Below, piece by piece: positions 32,501-45,500 of a stretch of DNA of 64,000 nt. The DNA lies in assembly GCA_026874595.1 (NCBI GenBank), contig CM049309.1, forward strand, positions 2,762,076 through 2,826,075. Direction: 5' to 3'. Position 1 is the first letter of the stretch, and each line of letters opens with the position of its first letter. Below the pieces are notes generated by a model that was not told the origin of the DNA, did not search any database, and was given only the letters and a program-made list of their open reading frames with translations. Source of the DNA: Sipunculus nudus (lineage: Eukaryota; Annelida; Sipuncula; Golfingiida; Sipunculidae). Both the position numbers and the translations under genes were made by a program.

Positions 32501-34084
32501 TATATCTAACCTTAAAATGTTTGATATTGCTTAAGACTTAAATTGGTATCACATTTTCAGCAAATTAAATGAATTGTCTGCAAAAAATATTCAAGTCTAC
32601 ATACGTTAATCTATTTAGGATTAAATTATTTTCGAATTTTTCTATATATATTACTGCTAAAACTTCAAATATATGTATACAACATAAAACAATTTTAGGC
32701 ATACTGATCTCAAAATTTTTCAGAAACCCCACTGCCAAAAAAAATTCTTGTTAAGATAAATTTTCTTGTCAAAAGATAATTTTTCTTCTGACAAGAAATC
32801 TTCAAGATAATTCTTCTTGTAAGAAGAAAATTATTTCTAGCTGTGTGTTGTATAAATATACAAAGTTCTTACACGTATGTGTTTATTTGATTAATCAAAG
32901 CCAATAAGCCATACTACAAAGCAATTATACCACCAGCCTCTTCCACAGTTCACCTCTGGTTGTTGCGTAGCGCCATCATGTGTCAGTGTAAGAGACTATT
33001 TATCATATCATATTCTCCGGCTCTCCGCGAATTCTCCAAATTTTAGGACGTCTGTATTTTCTCCGGATTTTAATATGAGCTGTCACAATCCAAGATGTCA
33101 GCGCCCTGTGGTTTATCTACTTGTCGAACTGTCGTCAATAAACCGTTTCCAGAAACAGCAAATCTACCGTATTAAGGTAAATTGAAACCAGATAATCAGA
33201 ACGTATAATACAATATGTCCTTCGTGTCACTTGCAGTATGATCTGGGCCCGGGCAGGTATGAATTCCCATGTTTCCGGGTGCACAAGTTGTCATCGCTAT
33301 GGACGCTAATCGATGTCTCTGTATAGTATAGTATAGTATAGTATAGTATAGTTTATTTAGATCCAATTCAGTACAATATCAACTGGTACCAAAAAAAATA
33401 AAAAATAAAAAATATACATATGGTAATATGAAAATAAAAAATACACAATTTGATAAAACCTGTGATACAATACTGAATAAAATCGAGGATGACACGAAAA
33501 AGTTAAAAAACTTGTTTCCATCGTGGTCCTCTAATGTTGTTACCAGTTACATTTTGTTTCAATGGGCCCAGCTTTGAAGAGTGACGCTCTGGAAAAGGGC
33601 AATAAACACCTCTTGACACTCCTTACAAGGGCATTGGCTGTAGTCTAAGGGGTAATATTGTAGGAACTCTCACTGCATAGCTATTGGACTCAATATATGG
33701 CAGGGCCTAATAATATTGAGTCTGATTAAATCAGGCTAGACTTTCTCATATTAGTTGTAATCAACATAAGCCATGTCATGCCTGATGATATGACATCCGC
33801 ATGCCTCTTAACTCTCCATTACATAAATCCTAAACATCATTACATCCATCCATATTCACCCATAACCTGTAGGCCGGATTCTCTACTCGCTCTCCCATGT
33901 GCACCTCTGTCTCCATCATATGGCAACCCTGTAAAGGAAAATTCATAAATTATTAGGACACATAACGTGCAGTTATGAAGCTCTTCACCAGGTCTTGAAC
34001 CAGCAACCATTTGATAACAAGTCCTATGTGCTTCCACCTATGCCATGCAAGGAAAGTTGAGAGAGAATGGTGATGTGGGGATAT
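32501..34084. other. Intergenic DNA with small repeats
   Basis: No gene seen. TTCTTGTCA is inverted as TGACAAGAA at about 32761-32800, making a small hairpin. A (GTATA)n microsatellite is at 33321-33352. Phrases ATTCTCCG and CTCTCCGCGAATTCTCC (33013-33035) recall the motif next to the foldback element at 468-515. Confidence 0.5.
33321..33352 (+). repeat. (GTATA)n microsatellite
   Basis: Six full copies of GTATA plus a partial one. Confidence 0.95.
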
Positions 34085-34550
34085 TTAGCTCAGCTTACTG
34101 TAAGTCATCTGAGCTATAGTGATCACTCTTTGTCAGTCGTCCGTCCCTCTGTCCGTTAACCAGGCACAAATCGTAACCGCTGGACTTAGAAACTTGTAAC
34201 TTGACATTCTGTTACTCCAAAGTATCCCTAAGAATAATGGAAAATTTGATGCAAAAACTGAAGTATCTGGACAACTAATGCAGAGATCACCATGATTCTT
34301 TGCATGGATATTGACCATTAAGTGTTTTTATTAGTTTCTGCAGACTGGTGGAGCCACATGTATTTTTTTAAAGTTTACACATTTTTTCTCTATTTTTGAG
34401 ATATATAAATACAGACACAATCTTGGCCTGTTGGTTAACCTGTTTGATGCTTCAGTTAAATGGGTATATACTACCATTTGAGATGATAAAATTTCCTTTT
34501 GCGAATCTCTTCCCAGTCAGCTGAGCGTCATGATCCATGGGTCACTTGTT
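34085..34550 (+). mobile_element. Short family X-like element
   Basis: It has the same ends as X: TTAGCTCAGCTTACTGTAAG with the 5' hairpin, and CAGCTGAGCGTCATGATCCA, TGGGTCACTTGTT at the 3' end, but only 466 bp between them. The interior differs from the 2.6-kb form. This is a separate subfamily or an internal deletion derivative. Confidence 0.75.
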
Positions 34551-35752
34551 AAATCTACTGTTGTCTGGAAGTTCAGCGGGAATTAAATGACCTAATGTGA
34601 TGATTGTGAGAATTAGATGTAGTTGTTAAAATGAGGGTTAAATTTTGTTATGCATTTGCAACGCCCTCGCACTTCATGCCTGGACATCACAAAATCTAAA
34701 AAAGATTAACCCTTAGCTGTTTGTTAACTGCCTGCTGGTCTATAGCATACTCTTTCTCAAGCTTCGCATGAACAAGGTTGATTGCTGGTTCATTTGTAAA
34801 CCCTAACCCTTGAAATATACCAAATATTCATGGGATAACTGTGATCTGTGTGCACAATAATGCCTAGAGGGTGCAAGACAACAGTTGTGAATGGTGTAGA
34901 CAGGACATGTTTATAAACCAAGTGGTGTAAACAAGGAGAGGGAGGAATCATGATGGATAAGAGCTATTTGAATCTCGTTAAGAAAGGTTAACGTGTACAT
35001 TAATACAGGCTGGGAGATATGTGAAAGGTAGCTGTAGGATACAATTAACTTACAGAGGAGTAAGGTGGATCTATCACTGGAACATTTAATGTGTATCCAT
35101 TGTGGATAAAGGCATCCTGAATGGCAGGCACTAACTCTATAGTTGCACCAAAAAACATGATTAACTGTTGTGGAAATAACAACTTACTTGATGACAACAT
35201 GATGTGATTTCCTGTGATATAGTAAACATTATATAAATTTTACAATATGAGAAAAAAAGCTCAAGTTTAGCAATATCTTTCCGCCGACCATGTGAAATTG
35301 GCATATTTATTCTTTCTGTCCATAAAGCAAAAGAATTGGGGCTTGTTTTCTTGATGCTATTGACAATAATACAAAAAATGGATTCATCTTGCACAGAATG
35401 GGTACACAGACAGAAATCTTGGAGTCTGTAAAAATACAAATATGGGTTCACAGGTCTAGGGGCTATTACGCACAGAACCCACAATTTTCTGCATAAAAAA
35501 TGAGGGTTGTTGTTTCAGACCACTAAATGTGAGCCCCAAGTATGAAGCACCTATACCAAAGCTTGAATTTATAAAACATTAACTGAAGATTTAAGAGGTT
35601 AAATAAAAAAGCTGAAAGGATCTTTTTTTTTTAACAGTAAACACAGATGATCCGGAATTTGTATTTTATCAATGAACTTTAAAGTAATACTTTCAGATCA
35701 ATATATGTCAGTGTCCTAAGGCAAGTCATATATTTTAAGAAGTATATCATTT
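34551..35752. other. Intergenic DNA, nothing recognised
   Basis: AT-rich. The 107-codon minus-strand ORF (35161-35484) has no recognised family and no splice or regulatory context. Confidence 0.5.
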
Positions 35753-38359
35753 TTAGCTCAGCTGACTATAAGTCATCTGAGCTATAGTTGTGGTCCATTG
35801 TCCGTCGTCCGTCCGTCTGTCTGTCCGTCCGTCCGTAGATGTGGCACGTTTTGAAACCGTAAGACCTAGGAATCCAAAATTCAGCATAATGTTAGATGTC
35901 CCCAAGATCTCCTACCAAGCCGAAAACTGGGTCTTTGCAACTTCATTCCTTTGAGAAATTAAGGAAAAACCTCAATTTTTTATTAAAAACCTATTTTCAC
36001 ACTTCAGGACTGCCTAATATCAAAGCCACTCATCTGTTTTTCCTCATATTTCCTACAAATAATCCTCTATATAATTCCTATGTACATGCCAGAAATTAGG
36101 TCTGTATTATATAATTTAAAAAAGTTATGGGCCCAAACATAATGCATTTTGTATATAATCAGGAAAGAAATTTTATCATTTAACACAAAACTTGTTAAAG
36201 CTAAGCACTTTTTTTCCAGTAATATTACTTTTATTAATCAAAATTAAATTGTATACCCAAAATTAGAACAAAATCTTTTAAAATTTTTAAAATATTAGCA
36301 AAAATAAAAAATTGGTACCTTAAATTTTGCCCAACTTTGACCATGGCACGTTTTTTTCCTGTAACTGCTGTGGATTTAATTTTCAAAGCATGTTTTTGTT
36401 AGCATTTCAACTGTTAACACCAAAAATTTGAAACCAGTTGATCAAAAACTGTAGATTTTATTCAAGTTTTCAAGCACCATGTCACATATTGCTAGTGTTA
36501 TGCAGTTTGCTAGAGCTCAGCTCCCGAGCTTCAGCTCTAAGTTCCTATAATTTGGCATACAGTTAGATTTCTCCAAAATCCCCTACCATGCCAAGAATTT
36601 GGTCACTAGGACTTAATTCCTTCGAGATATTAATGAAAAACTTCATTTTTCCATTAAAAACCCATTGTTACACTTCAAGACTGCCTAATATCAAAACCAC
36701 TGATCTGACTTTAATCATAAATAATATACATATTTTTCATTCTCTATGCACATGCCAGAATGATGTCAGTATTGCGTAATTGTTTTAAGTTATGGGCCCA
36801 AACATAATGCACTTTGTAAAAATTCAAGAAATATATTTACTCCCTTAACAAGGGCATTGCTGAAGCTAGAGATTTTTTTGTCAGGGATGTAACATTACTT
36901 AATCAAGATTCAATTGAATACCCAAAATTAGTTCTGAATTTTTCAAATTTTATAAGTTATTAGTATAAATATAAAATTAGTACCTTAAATTTTGCCCAAC
37001 TGTGACTATGGCACGTTTGTTTCCCGTGAGCACTGTTGATATAATTTTCATATCATGCACACATAAGGATTTCAGCTTTTTAGTTTAGAAAGCTGAAAGA
37101 AATTGGCCAAAAATTGTAGCTTTTATTAATGTTTTTTATGAGACCCTGTCAGACTTTGGCTCTCTCCAGCCCCTCTTGAGTCACCTGTATGTTGACCTTG
37201 TTAACCTTTCATCAAATTATGCAGGCTTGAGGCGAGAATCCAGGCAGCTTATGGCCAGCCACAGTTGATCCAGGTGTCCAACCCAACTCAACTAGTAGTT
37301 TTAACCAATAACATAACAATAAACAATAAATTAATAAATTTTTATTGGTGTTTAATAACAAATTAAAGAAAAATAGAAAAGGAATTTGTAAGTTTATAAT
37401 AACAGGAAATTAACTTGCAGTTACTGATGATATAAGAATCTTGTATCAATGGGTAGAATGTCACATATTCCAGATAACACCATGCAGTCACCTATGGCAT
37501 TTTTCAGTTCAATTTTAATAATAAAGAAGTAAATAATATTATTCATTACTAATCATTAGGGATTATATGAAGGAAATTAATGATAGACAAAAATGCAGTT
37601 GATAATATTAATCTAGATTCCTACTGTGTCTAGTGTGTACATTGATGTGAAATTAGTCCAAAATGAATTTTTTACAGTTATTTTTTAATATAAATAAAAG
37701 CAATAAAACCAGGTACTTATGATCATTATTTAAATGTGTGAATTTTGTATATTCTGGATTCTCAGCATCATTGTTTGGTGAAAACTGAATAAATACGAGA
37801 CATGGTGCGAATACTTTGTGATTGTATTTAAATACGAATATGATTATGTACTCCATTATAAAATTTTTTTGCATAAAGAATGGGAATTCAGGTAAAAATG
37901 AAAGTGTATGAATACTCGTGCAAATACTTTCAAAATGTATTCATGAATGCATTCATGAATATATCCTTCAATATTATTTAAATAATCATATCAGTTATAT
38001 TTCATTTTAAAAAATCATATGATTCTCTTATTATTTTTAATAAAAATTATATTTGGGACAATATTTGTAATTTTTTTTAATAAATAGTTAAACTCTTATA
38101 TTATATGTTCTGCTTATAAGTTATATGACCAAGTCAAAATCTGTGTGACAATAGTACTCTATTTGTTAATAAAATAAATGAAATCAATCCTCTTCCCTGT
38201 CTCCAAAGGTACTATCAAAATCATACATAAGCTAAACAACAACAACTCATAATACAGCTTATATTTATTACCACACAAAACCAGCATGTGCCTCATTTCT
38301 AAATAATATTTTTTTATCATATATAACAGCTGAGCGTCATGACCCATAGGTCCCTTGTT
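35753..38359 (+). mobile_element. Family X copy 2, uninterrupted
   Basis: This is the reference copy (2607 bp), from TTAGCTCAGCTGAC to TGACCCATAGGTCCCTTGTT. It holds the empty site of the Y insertion (ATATAATTTAAAAAAG near 36110) and of the piggyBac (CTCCCTTAACAAGGGCATTG near 36841). Two related internal halves about 660 bp apart are present. The small ORFs shared with the other copies (for example 35896-36099, 36588-36779) come from the repeat and are not conserved as proteins. Confidence 0.9.
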
Positions 38360-39258
38360 TAGTATATGTTGAACAGGGTATAATTGGTGTCCAATTTTAT
38401 GTTGTATATTTGTCATATCTTAATACCACAACAGAAATAAATACACTAAAGTGCTTTATTGTGTTATCCTTTAACTCTGGTATTTTTTGTTTTGTACAAT
38501 GTTTTATTTATATTTTCGCATGTACATGAAGGATCACCGAAATAAATCAAATCAAATCTCTGGCTGCCTCAAATCCTCCCCCAATTCCCTACCCCTCACT
38601 TGATAAGTGTTCACCATAGAAGTGACACATCCAGTTGTACCAGCCATCAGGTCAATCTGATATTGTCCTTTTTTACCCTCTTAGTAGGTCAATGTTTCTT
38701 TAAAAAAATGCATATATATGCAATGTATTTTTTAAACAGCATTATTATTGTGCCATAATCTCTGAATATTAGACTTACAAAATACACATTCCCTGTCCTT
38801 AACCCATTCCTATCATTGTCTCTTATATTTTTATCACTTGTTTATGATTATTATTCATATTACTACATTCTTTGGTAATTATGTAATCATTATGTCACTG
38901 TCATTATGTATTAAAATTCAGGAAGACACCACATGACCACTTTGACCATGGTTAACAGACAGAGCACGGGGTAGTCATCTCAGCAAGAGGAGAGTAGGAC
39001 CGGCATGTGTCAAGGTAAATTATAATAATGACGATGATAATAACAATAGTAGTTATAATGAACATAATTATAATAATAAATACATGCATTCTAGTATTTT
39101 CTCTTTAGAATATTATGGTATCTGTCAATATTTTGTTCTAGAACCGTTTGCTTACTCCTATACTTAAGTGGGGGTAAAACTGGTGAAAAGGTGGTATTAC
39201 TGTGAATAAAAAAAGTACTCTTTAGGTAAATTGTGTCATCTATAGGGTCACAGACAGG
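38360..39258. other. Intergenic DNA and upstream region of PIGB
   Basis: No gene. It holds the third copy of the dispersed phrase (39097-39160) and an AT/AATAAT-rich stretch (39020-39080). The PIGB promoter must lie here or further upstream, but I see no TATA box to place it. Confidence 0.45.
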
Positions 39259-39575
39259 ATGGTCAAGGAAAGTAAAAGTGCCGCTACTATACGGAGGAAG
39301 CGCCTGCATGTGACTTGGTCCGGAAATGTGAGAGGATATGTGAGCCATCACAAGTCAGGAACTGGAGATGAGGATTTAAACGAGGAAGACCCAGAGTTTC
39401 ATCAGTGGGTCACCAGAGGGGGCCCCCGTCTGCTGCGGCTCATGTTGTCCTCTGATAAGATTCTGTTTCTGACGTTAGTGGCGTTTCGAGTGGTGAATTC
39501 CCTGCTCATACAAACAGCCTATGTTCCTGATGAATACTGGCAGTCTCTGGAGGTGGCTCATAAAATGCAGTTTGG
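39259..39575 (+). CDS. PIGB: PIGB exon 1
   Basis: The ATG at 39259 opens a basic cytosolic N-terminus of about 65 residues, then the first membrane segment (ILFLTLVAFRVVNSLLIQT) and VPDEYWQSLEVAH. The donor is TTTGG|GTATGT, and GG joins the C of exon 2. An upstream start cannot be excluded. Confidence 0.9.
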
Positions 39576-42500
39576 GTATGTGCTTTAGGTTTATTTAAAT
39601 ATTTAACTTTATAATACATTTTTATGATTTGTATATTAAATGTCTGTTTGTGGATGTTTGCAAAGAGAGAGAGAGAGAACAGCAAAACCTTAGGTCTCCA
39701 AATCAGTTCTCAAGAAATTAATGATAATTGGGTGATATTTTAAGAGAATCTGCAAGATTATTTTAATGTCTGGGCTTAGCTGCAATGTAGCTACCATTTG
39801 TCTTGTAAAAGTTGTTAAAATAGTTTGTTATGAACATGCATCATATAAGGAACTATATGTTCATCTCTGGAAGGTAAAATGTGAATGATAGCTCTAGTTA
39901 AGTTGTGTCGACTTGATGTTCATATGGTTACAACCATGTCAAATTCATAATGTTATGTTTGTATGATTACAGAATTTTCATGGTCAAAATAAGATATTTG
40001 TATAATTGCAGCTATGTCATAGTCATATTGTGATATTTGTATTATTGCAGCTATGTCATAGTAATAATGTGATATTTGTGTAATTGTAGCTATGGCTATC
40101 AGACTTGGGAGTGGAAGCATGGACTACGTGGCTTCACCTACCCGACCATTTTCTTCATCCTGTACAAAGTGTTGGCGCTGTTTCACCTGGACAATAGGAT
40201 ATTATTGGTTAGTAGCCAGCCACATATGATACTCACAATGGTCACATAGTTATATCCCAATGCTGTAGGAAAGCAGAAGGAGGCTTTGTTGAAATGATTG
40301 TATCTCAGGACCTGAAGCAGAAGGATGCTCTGATTTCAGTAGAGATGTGATTCTACCTTAGAAACTGCTCAGATTTCTAGCAATCAAAGTAACTCCATTA
40401 GGACCAGCTTCTGTGATTGGACCAGCTTCTGTTGCTCAGGGGTTGAGCGCAGGACTCAAAGACGGGAGATTGTGGGTTCAAATCTCAGCTGAGGCGGTGA
40501 GGTTTTCCACAGTCGGCCCCCACCCAGGGTGAGCTCTCTGCAGGCTTAATGGAAAGATTGTGCCCCACAGCCGTGTGTCACTCACATTACAAGTGCGTCT
40601 TTGAGGGGTTCCTCAGTGTAATGACCCAGCAATGGGGATGATTACATACCCAGGACCCCAGGTGCGGTAGACACTGGGCCTGGGTGACACCAGGATACAA
40701 AATAAAAATGATAGGAAGCGAGTGCTACCACCCTGTCAAGTAGTCCAAAACCGAAATGGAAATTCTGCAGATAAGTCAGCATTAAAAAATGAAGGCAGTT
40801 ACCTCCACCAAAAAAAAAAAAAAAAGTAACTCCATTATTGTACAGTTGTTTTCCTGGTTTGTGCATAAAAGTTTATGAAGGCTGTTCAAATTTGTGTCAT
40901 GACTTTTACTATGAGAGTAACCTTGACCTTGAGGCAGTCCAGTTTTGTGGAAATCATACAAGATATCAGATTTTTTTAAGAATGGGTCCATGGATTGCCC
41001 TGAAATTTATGTGGCAGTAGATATTGAGTTATTTCATCAGGTACACAAGACTTGTGGGGGCGGTGGTGTAATGGTTAAGGTGCCGGGCTCATGATCGAGA
41101 GGTCTTGAGTTTGAATCCCGGTCAGACCCCCACCATGCCAAGACCCTTAGGCAAGGTCCCAACCGCAAGCGTGCCTCTGTCCACCCAGCAGTAGAAATGG
41201 GTACCAGTAGATACTGGGAAGGTAACCTGCGATGGACTAGCATCCCAGAAACCGGGATAAGCTCTGGCCTGATGAGCTATTAGGCTCGGGTGTAAAAACC
41301 CAGCAGACTTTACCTTTTTACCTTTACACAAGACTTGAGTTGCCACCTTCAATCTGAGTTTTCCCACTTTCTTTACATTTTTTGACAATGGTTTCTTGGA
41401 TTGTTCTGAAATTTGATGCACCCTCGAAAATGGTAAAATTACCATGATAAAACTGCTTTTGAACTTCCACTTTAACCTTGATTCAGTGAATTAACATTTC
41501 AAGTGGATGGCAAGAGATAGAAAATGCCTTTGTATTTATTCCACCTTTCCAAGCTCTAATGACATTTAGGGCAGCAGATGTAATGTTGGATAACATGAGC
41601 TTCTGAGGGGGAAAGATGGTCAGATCACCATTTCAGACCTGCAAGTGGATCTACATAACACTTAAATGGATGGGTGTCTTTAAAGAAGAGTCATACAGTT
41701 GCCAGAAAACTATTCACATCTCAGAGTGCACAACATGCAATTTTATACAATTCATGTGCAATTAAAATAAGCTTCTAGTTACAAGTCACATTGCATTGCA
41801 GCAAATAGACCTATATGCCTGAGAATAATTTCTCAGGTTTTTGTTCACTGGTGTTATATGGAATTTCTGTACAAATGAATGACTTGAGGTTTCTGTTTTT
41901 TACTTGACAGATAAAGCTACCAAGGCTGTTACAGGGGATATTTGCAGCCACGGGGGATCTGTTCTTGTACAAGTTTTCTCGTAAGATGGCAGGAACCGGT
42001 GCAGCACAGTGGGCCTTGTTGTGTCAGCTCACCTCGTGGTTCACATTTTACTGTGCTCCTCGTACACTCAGCAACTCCATGGAAACCATGTTGACGTCAG
42101 TGGCCCTGTATTACTACCCATGGCCTGACAAACCACGGTAGGAGACCACACCCAACACAGATTGTTTATACACAGTGAGACTTGTGCAGTAAAACCAACC
42201 AGAGGACCGACCCAAAGTGGTTTTAATTCACAAGTGGTCTTATCACATCATTTATAACCAATGTGAATGTTTTCGGTTCATTCAAGTGTGGTCTTTTCGA
42301 TTCACTCAGTGTGGTACTGTTAGACAGGTGATCTTTAGTACAGGTTCTTCTGTTTTAGTGTATTATATTGATTGGTGTAGTATTTTGATCAGTGTAGTAT
42401 ATAAATCAGTAGTATTTTGATTAGTGTATTATATTGATCTGTATAGTATTTTGATCGGTTGAGTATATTGATCAGTGTACTATACTGATCAGTGTATTAT

Positions 42501-45500
42501 AATGACAGTGTAGTATATTGATCAGTGTATAATATTGATCAGTGTCGTATTTTAATCAGTGTAGTATATTGATCAGTGTAGTATTTTGATCAGTGTAGTA
42601 TATTGATCAGTGCATAATATTGATCAGTGTAGTATATTGAACAGTGTATAATATTGATCAGTGTAGTATATTGAACAGTGTAGTGTATTGATCAGTAGTA
42701 TTTGATCAGTGTTGTATATTGATCAGTGTAGTATATTGAACAGTGTAGTATTTTGATCAGTGTGGTTTATTGAACAGTGTAGTGTATTGATCAATGTAGT
42801 ATTGTGATCAGTAGTATTTTTATCAGTGTTGTATATTGATCAGTGTATAATATTGATCACTGTAGTATATTATCAGTATAGTATATTGATCAGTGTATAA
42901 TATTGATCACTGTAGTATATTGATCAGTGTAGTATTTTGATCACTGTAGTATATTTATCAATATTGATCAATGATTATTTATGGGTCTGACAGGAACAGA
43001 TATCACAAAACAGTTATAATCTTAATAAAGGGCTACCAGTGAAAGATTAGTTTGTATTTTTGTGTCTGTTTTGCTTTGCATTTGTTGATATACTAGAAAA
43101 TGGGGACCCATTTGGTTCCTTGCAGAGGAAGGGTTTATTGGGCGTAGTGTGTCCTCAGACCTGTAAGGTAGCGAACTCCCCAGACCCATAAGATAGAGAC
43201 ATCTGGTGGTCAATACGGAACCAATTATTTATGTCTTTGTGGTAATGGGCCAAGGTGAAGGTCAGCAATGGCAAAGGGGAGAGCAGTGTGATGTTGTGTG
43301 ACAGACCTGTGATGTAATGCTGCTGGTAATTTAATGTGTGCAAATGGAAGGGCCAAATTGGTGTGCATTCTGTAAGTTAGAGCATCTGACTGTTGCTGAT
43401 AGCAAACTGACCCACTGTCATGGCCCATTCTTGCGGGTTTACTGGGACAAACAGACAAGGTATTCTTTAGTAGTATATAGGTAGATGAAAGAAGATTTGC
43501 TAGTGGACTGTTTTTATTTCATGGTGCACCTATAATTGATTTAAAAAGCAGTAGTTAATTGTTTGGCTGTTTTCTCTCTGTGGAGGGTTTTCATATAAGA
43601 AGGAAACGTAGAGTCAGTTGTATTTGACAATATATTTAAAAATCCATTTCAGCTGCAGTAACTTTTTGATCTGACTACAGAGGAAGGATATGAATATACT
43701 TATTTCTTGTATATCTTTTCCTTTGTACATAAACCAATTGTTGGTTAACTAATTTAGACCCTGTAGTACCAGTAGGAATTATAAATTGCTTGATGTGTAG
43801 GCCTGTTGTAAATGCTCAATAGTGGGTCATATTACAGATGTGCAATGTTTATAGTTTTATTGAATGTTTATTAGCTCAGCTGACTATAAGTCATCTGAGC
43901 TATAGTCGTGGTCCATTGTCCGTCGTCCGTCCGTCTGTCTGTCCGTCCGTCCGTCCGTCCGTAGATGTGGCACGTTTTGAAACCGTAAGACCTAGGAATC
44001 CAAAATTCAGCATAATGTTAGATGTCCCCAAGATCTCCTACCAAGCCGAAAACTGGGTCTTTGCGACTTCATTCCTTTGAGAAATTAAGGAAAAACCTCA
44101 ATTTTTTATTAAAAACCTATTTATACACTTTAGGACTGCCTAATATCAAAACCACTCATCTGTTTTTCCTCATATTTCCTATAAATAATCCTCTATATAA
44201 TTCCTATGTACATGCCAGAAATTAGGTCTGTATTATTTAATTTAAAAAAGTTATGGGCCCAAACATAATGCATTTTGTAAATAATCAGGAAAGAAATTTT
44301 ATCACTTAACACAAAACTTGTTAAAGCTAAGCACTTTTTTTCCAGTAATATTACTTTAATTAATCAAAATTAAATTGTATACCCAAAATTAGATCAAAAT
44401 CTTTTAAATTTTTAAAAATATTAGCAAAAATAAAAAATTGGTACCTTAAATTTTGCCCAACTTTGACCATGGCACGTTTTTTTGCTGTAACTGCTGTGGA
44501 TTTAATTTTCACAGCATGTTTTTGTTAGCATTTCAACTGTTAACACCAAAAATTTGAAACCAGTTGATCAAAAACTGTAGATTTTATTCAAGTTTTCAAG
44601 AACCATGTCACATATTGCTAGTGTTATGCAGTTTGCTAGAGCTCAGCTCCCGAGCTTCAGCTCTAAGTTCCTTAAATTTGGCATACAGTTAGATTTCTCC
44701 AAAATCCCCTACCATGCCAAGAATTTGGTCACTAGGACTTAATTCCTTCGAGATATCAATGAAAAACTTCATTTTTCCATTAAAAACCCAATGTTACACT
44801 TTAAGACTGCCTAATATCAAAACCACTGATCTGACTTTGATCATATATAATATACATATTTTTCTATACATTCACTATGCACATGCCAGAAATGATGTCA
44901 GTATTGTGTATTTTTCTTAAGTTATGGGCCCAAACATAATGCACTTTGTAAAAAATCAAGAAATATATTTACTCCCTTAACAAGGGCATTGCTGAAGCTA
45001 GAGATCTTTTTTGTCAGGGATGTAACACGTTTGTTTCCCGTGAGCACTGTTGATACAATTTTCATATCATGCTCACATAAGGATTTCAGCTTTTTAGTTT
45101 AGAAAGCTGAAAGAAATTTGCCAAATATTGTAGCTTTTATTAATGTTTTTTATGAGACCCTGTCAGACTTTGGCTCTCTCCAGCCCCTCTTGAGTCACCT
45201 GTATGTTGACCTTGTTGACCTTTCATCAAATTATGCACGCTTGAGGGGAAAATCCAGGCAGCTTATGGCCAGCCACAGTTGATCCAGGTGTTCAACCCAA
45301 CTCATCTAGTAGTTTTAACCAACAACATAACAATAAAAAAAAAATTAATAAATTTTTATTGGTTTTTAATAACAAATTAAAGAAAAATAGAAAAGGAATT
45401 TGTTAGTTTATAATAACAGGAAATTAACTTGCAGTTACTGATGATATAAGAATCTTGTATCGATGGGTAGAATGTCACATATTCCAAATAACACCATGCA

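Noticed and set aside
35896-36779. Small ORFs recurring in X copies as a conserved peptide
   Set aside because: They differ by frameshifts and stops between copies (10899, 35896, 44022) and just reflect repeat identity; no sign of selection on protein.
41056-41131. A tRNA gene
   Set aside because: A and B boxes are present, but it continues into a SINE body flanked by a 13-bp target duplication, and the acceptor stem does not close.
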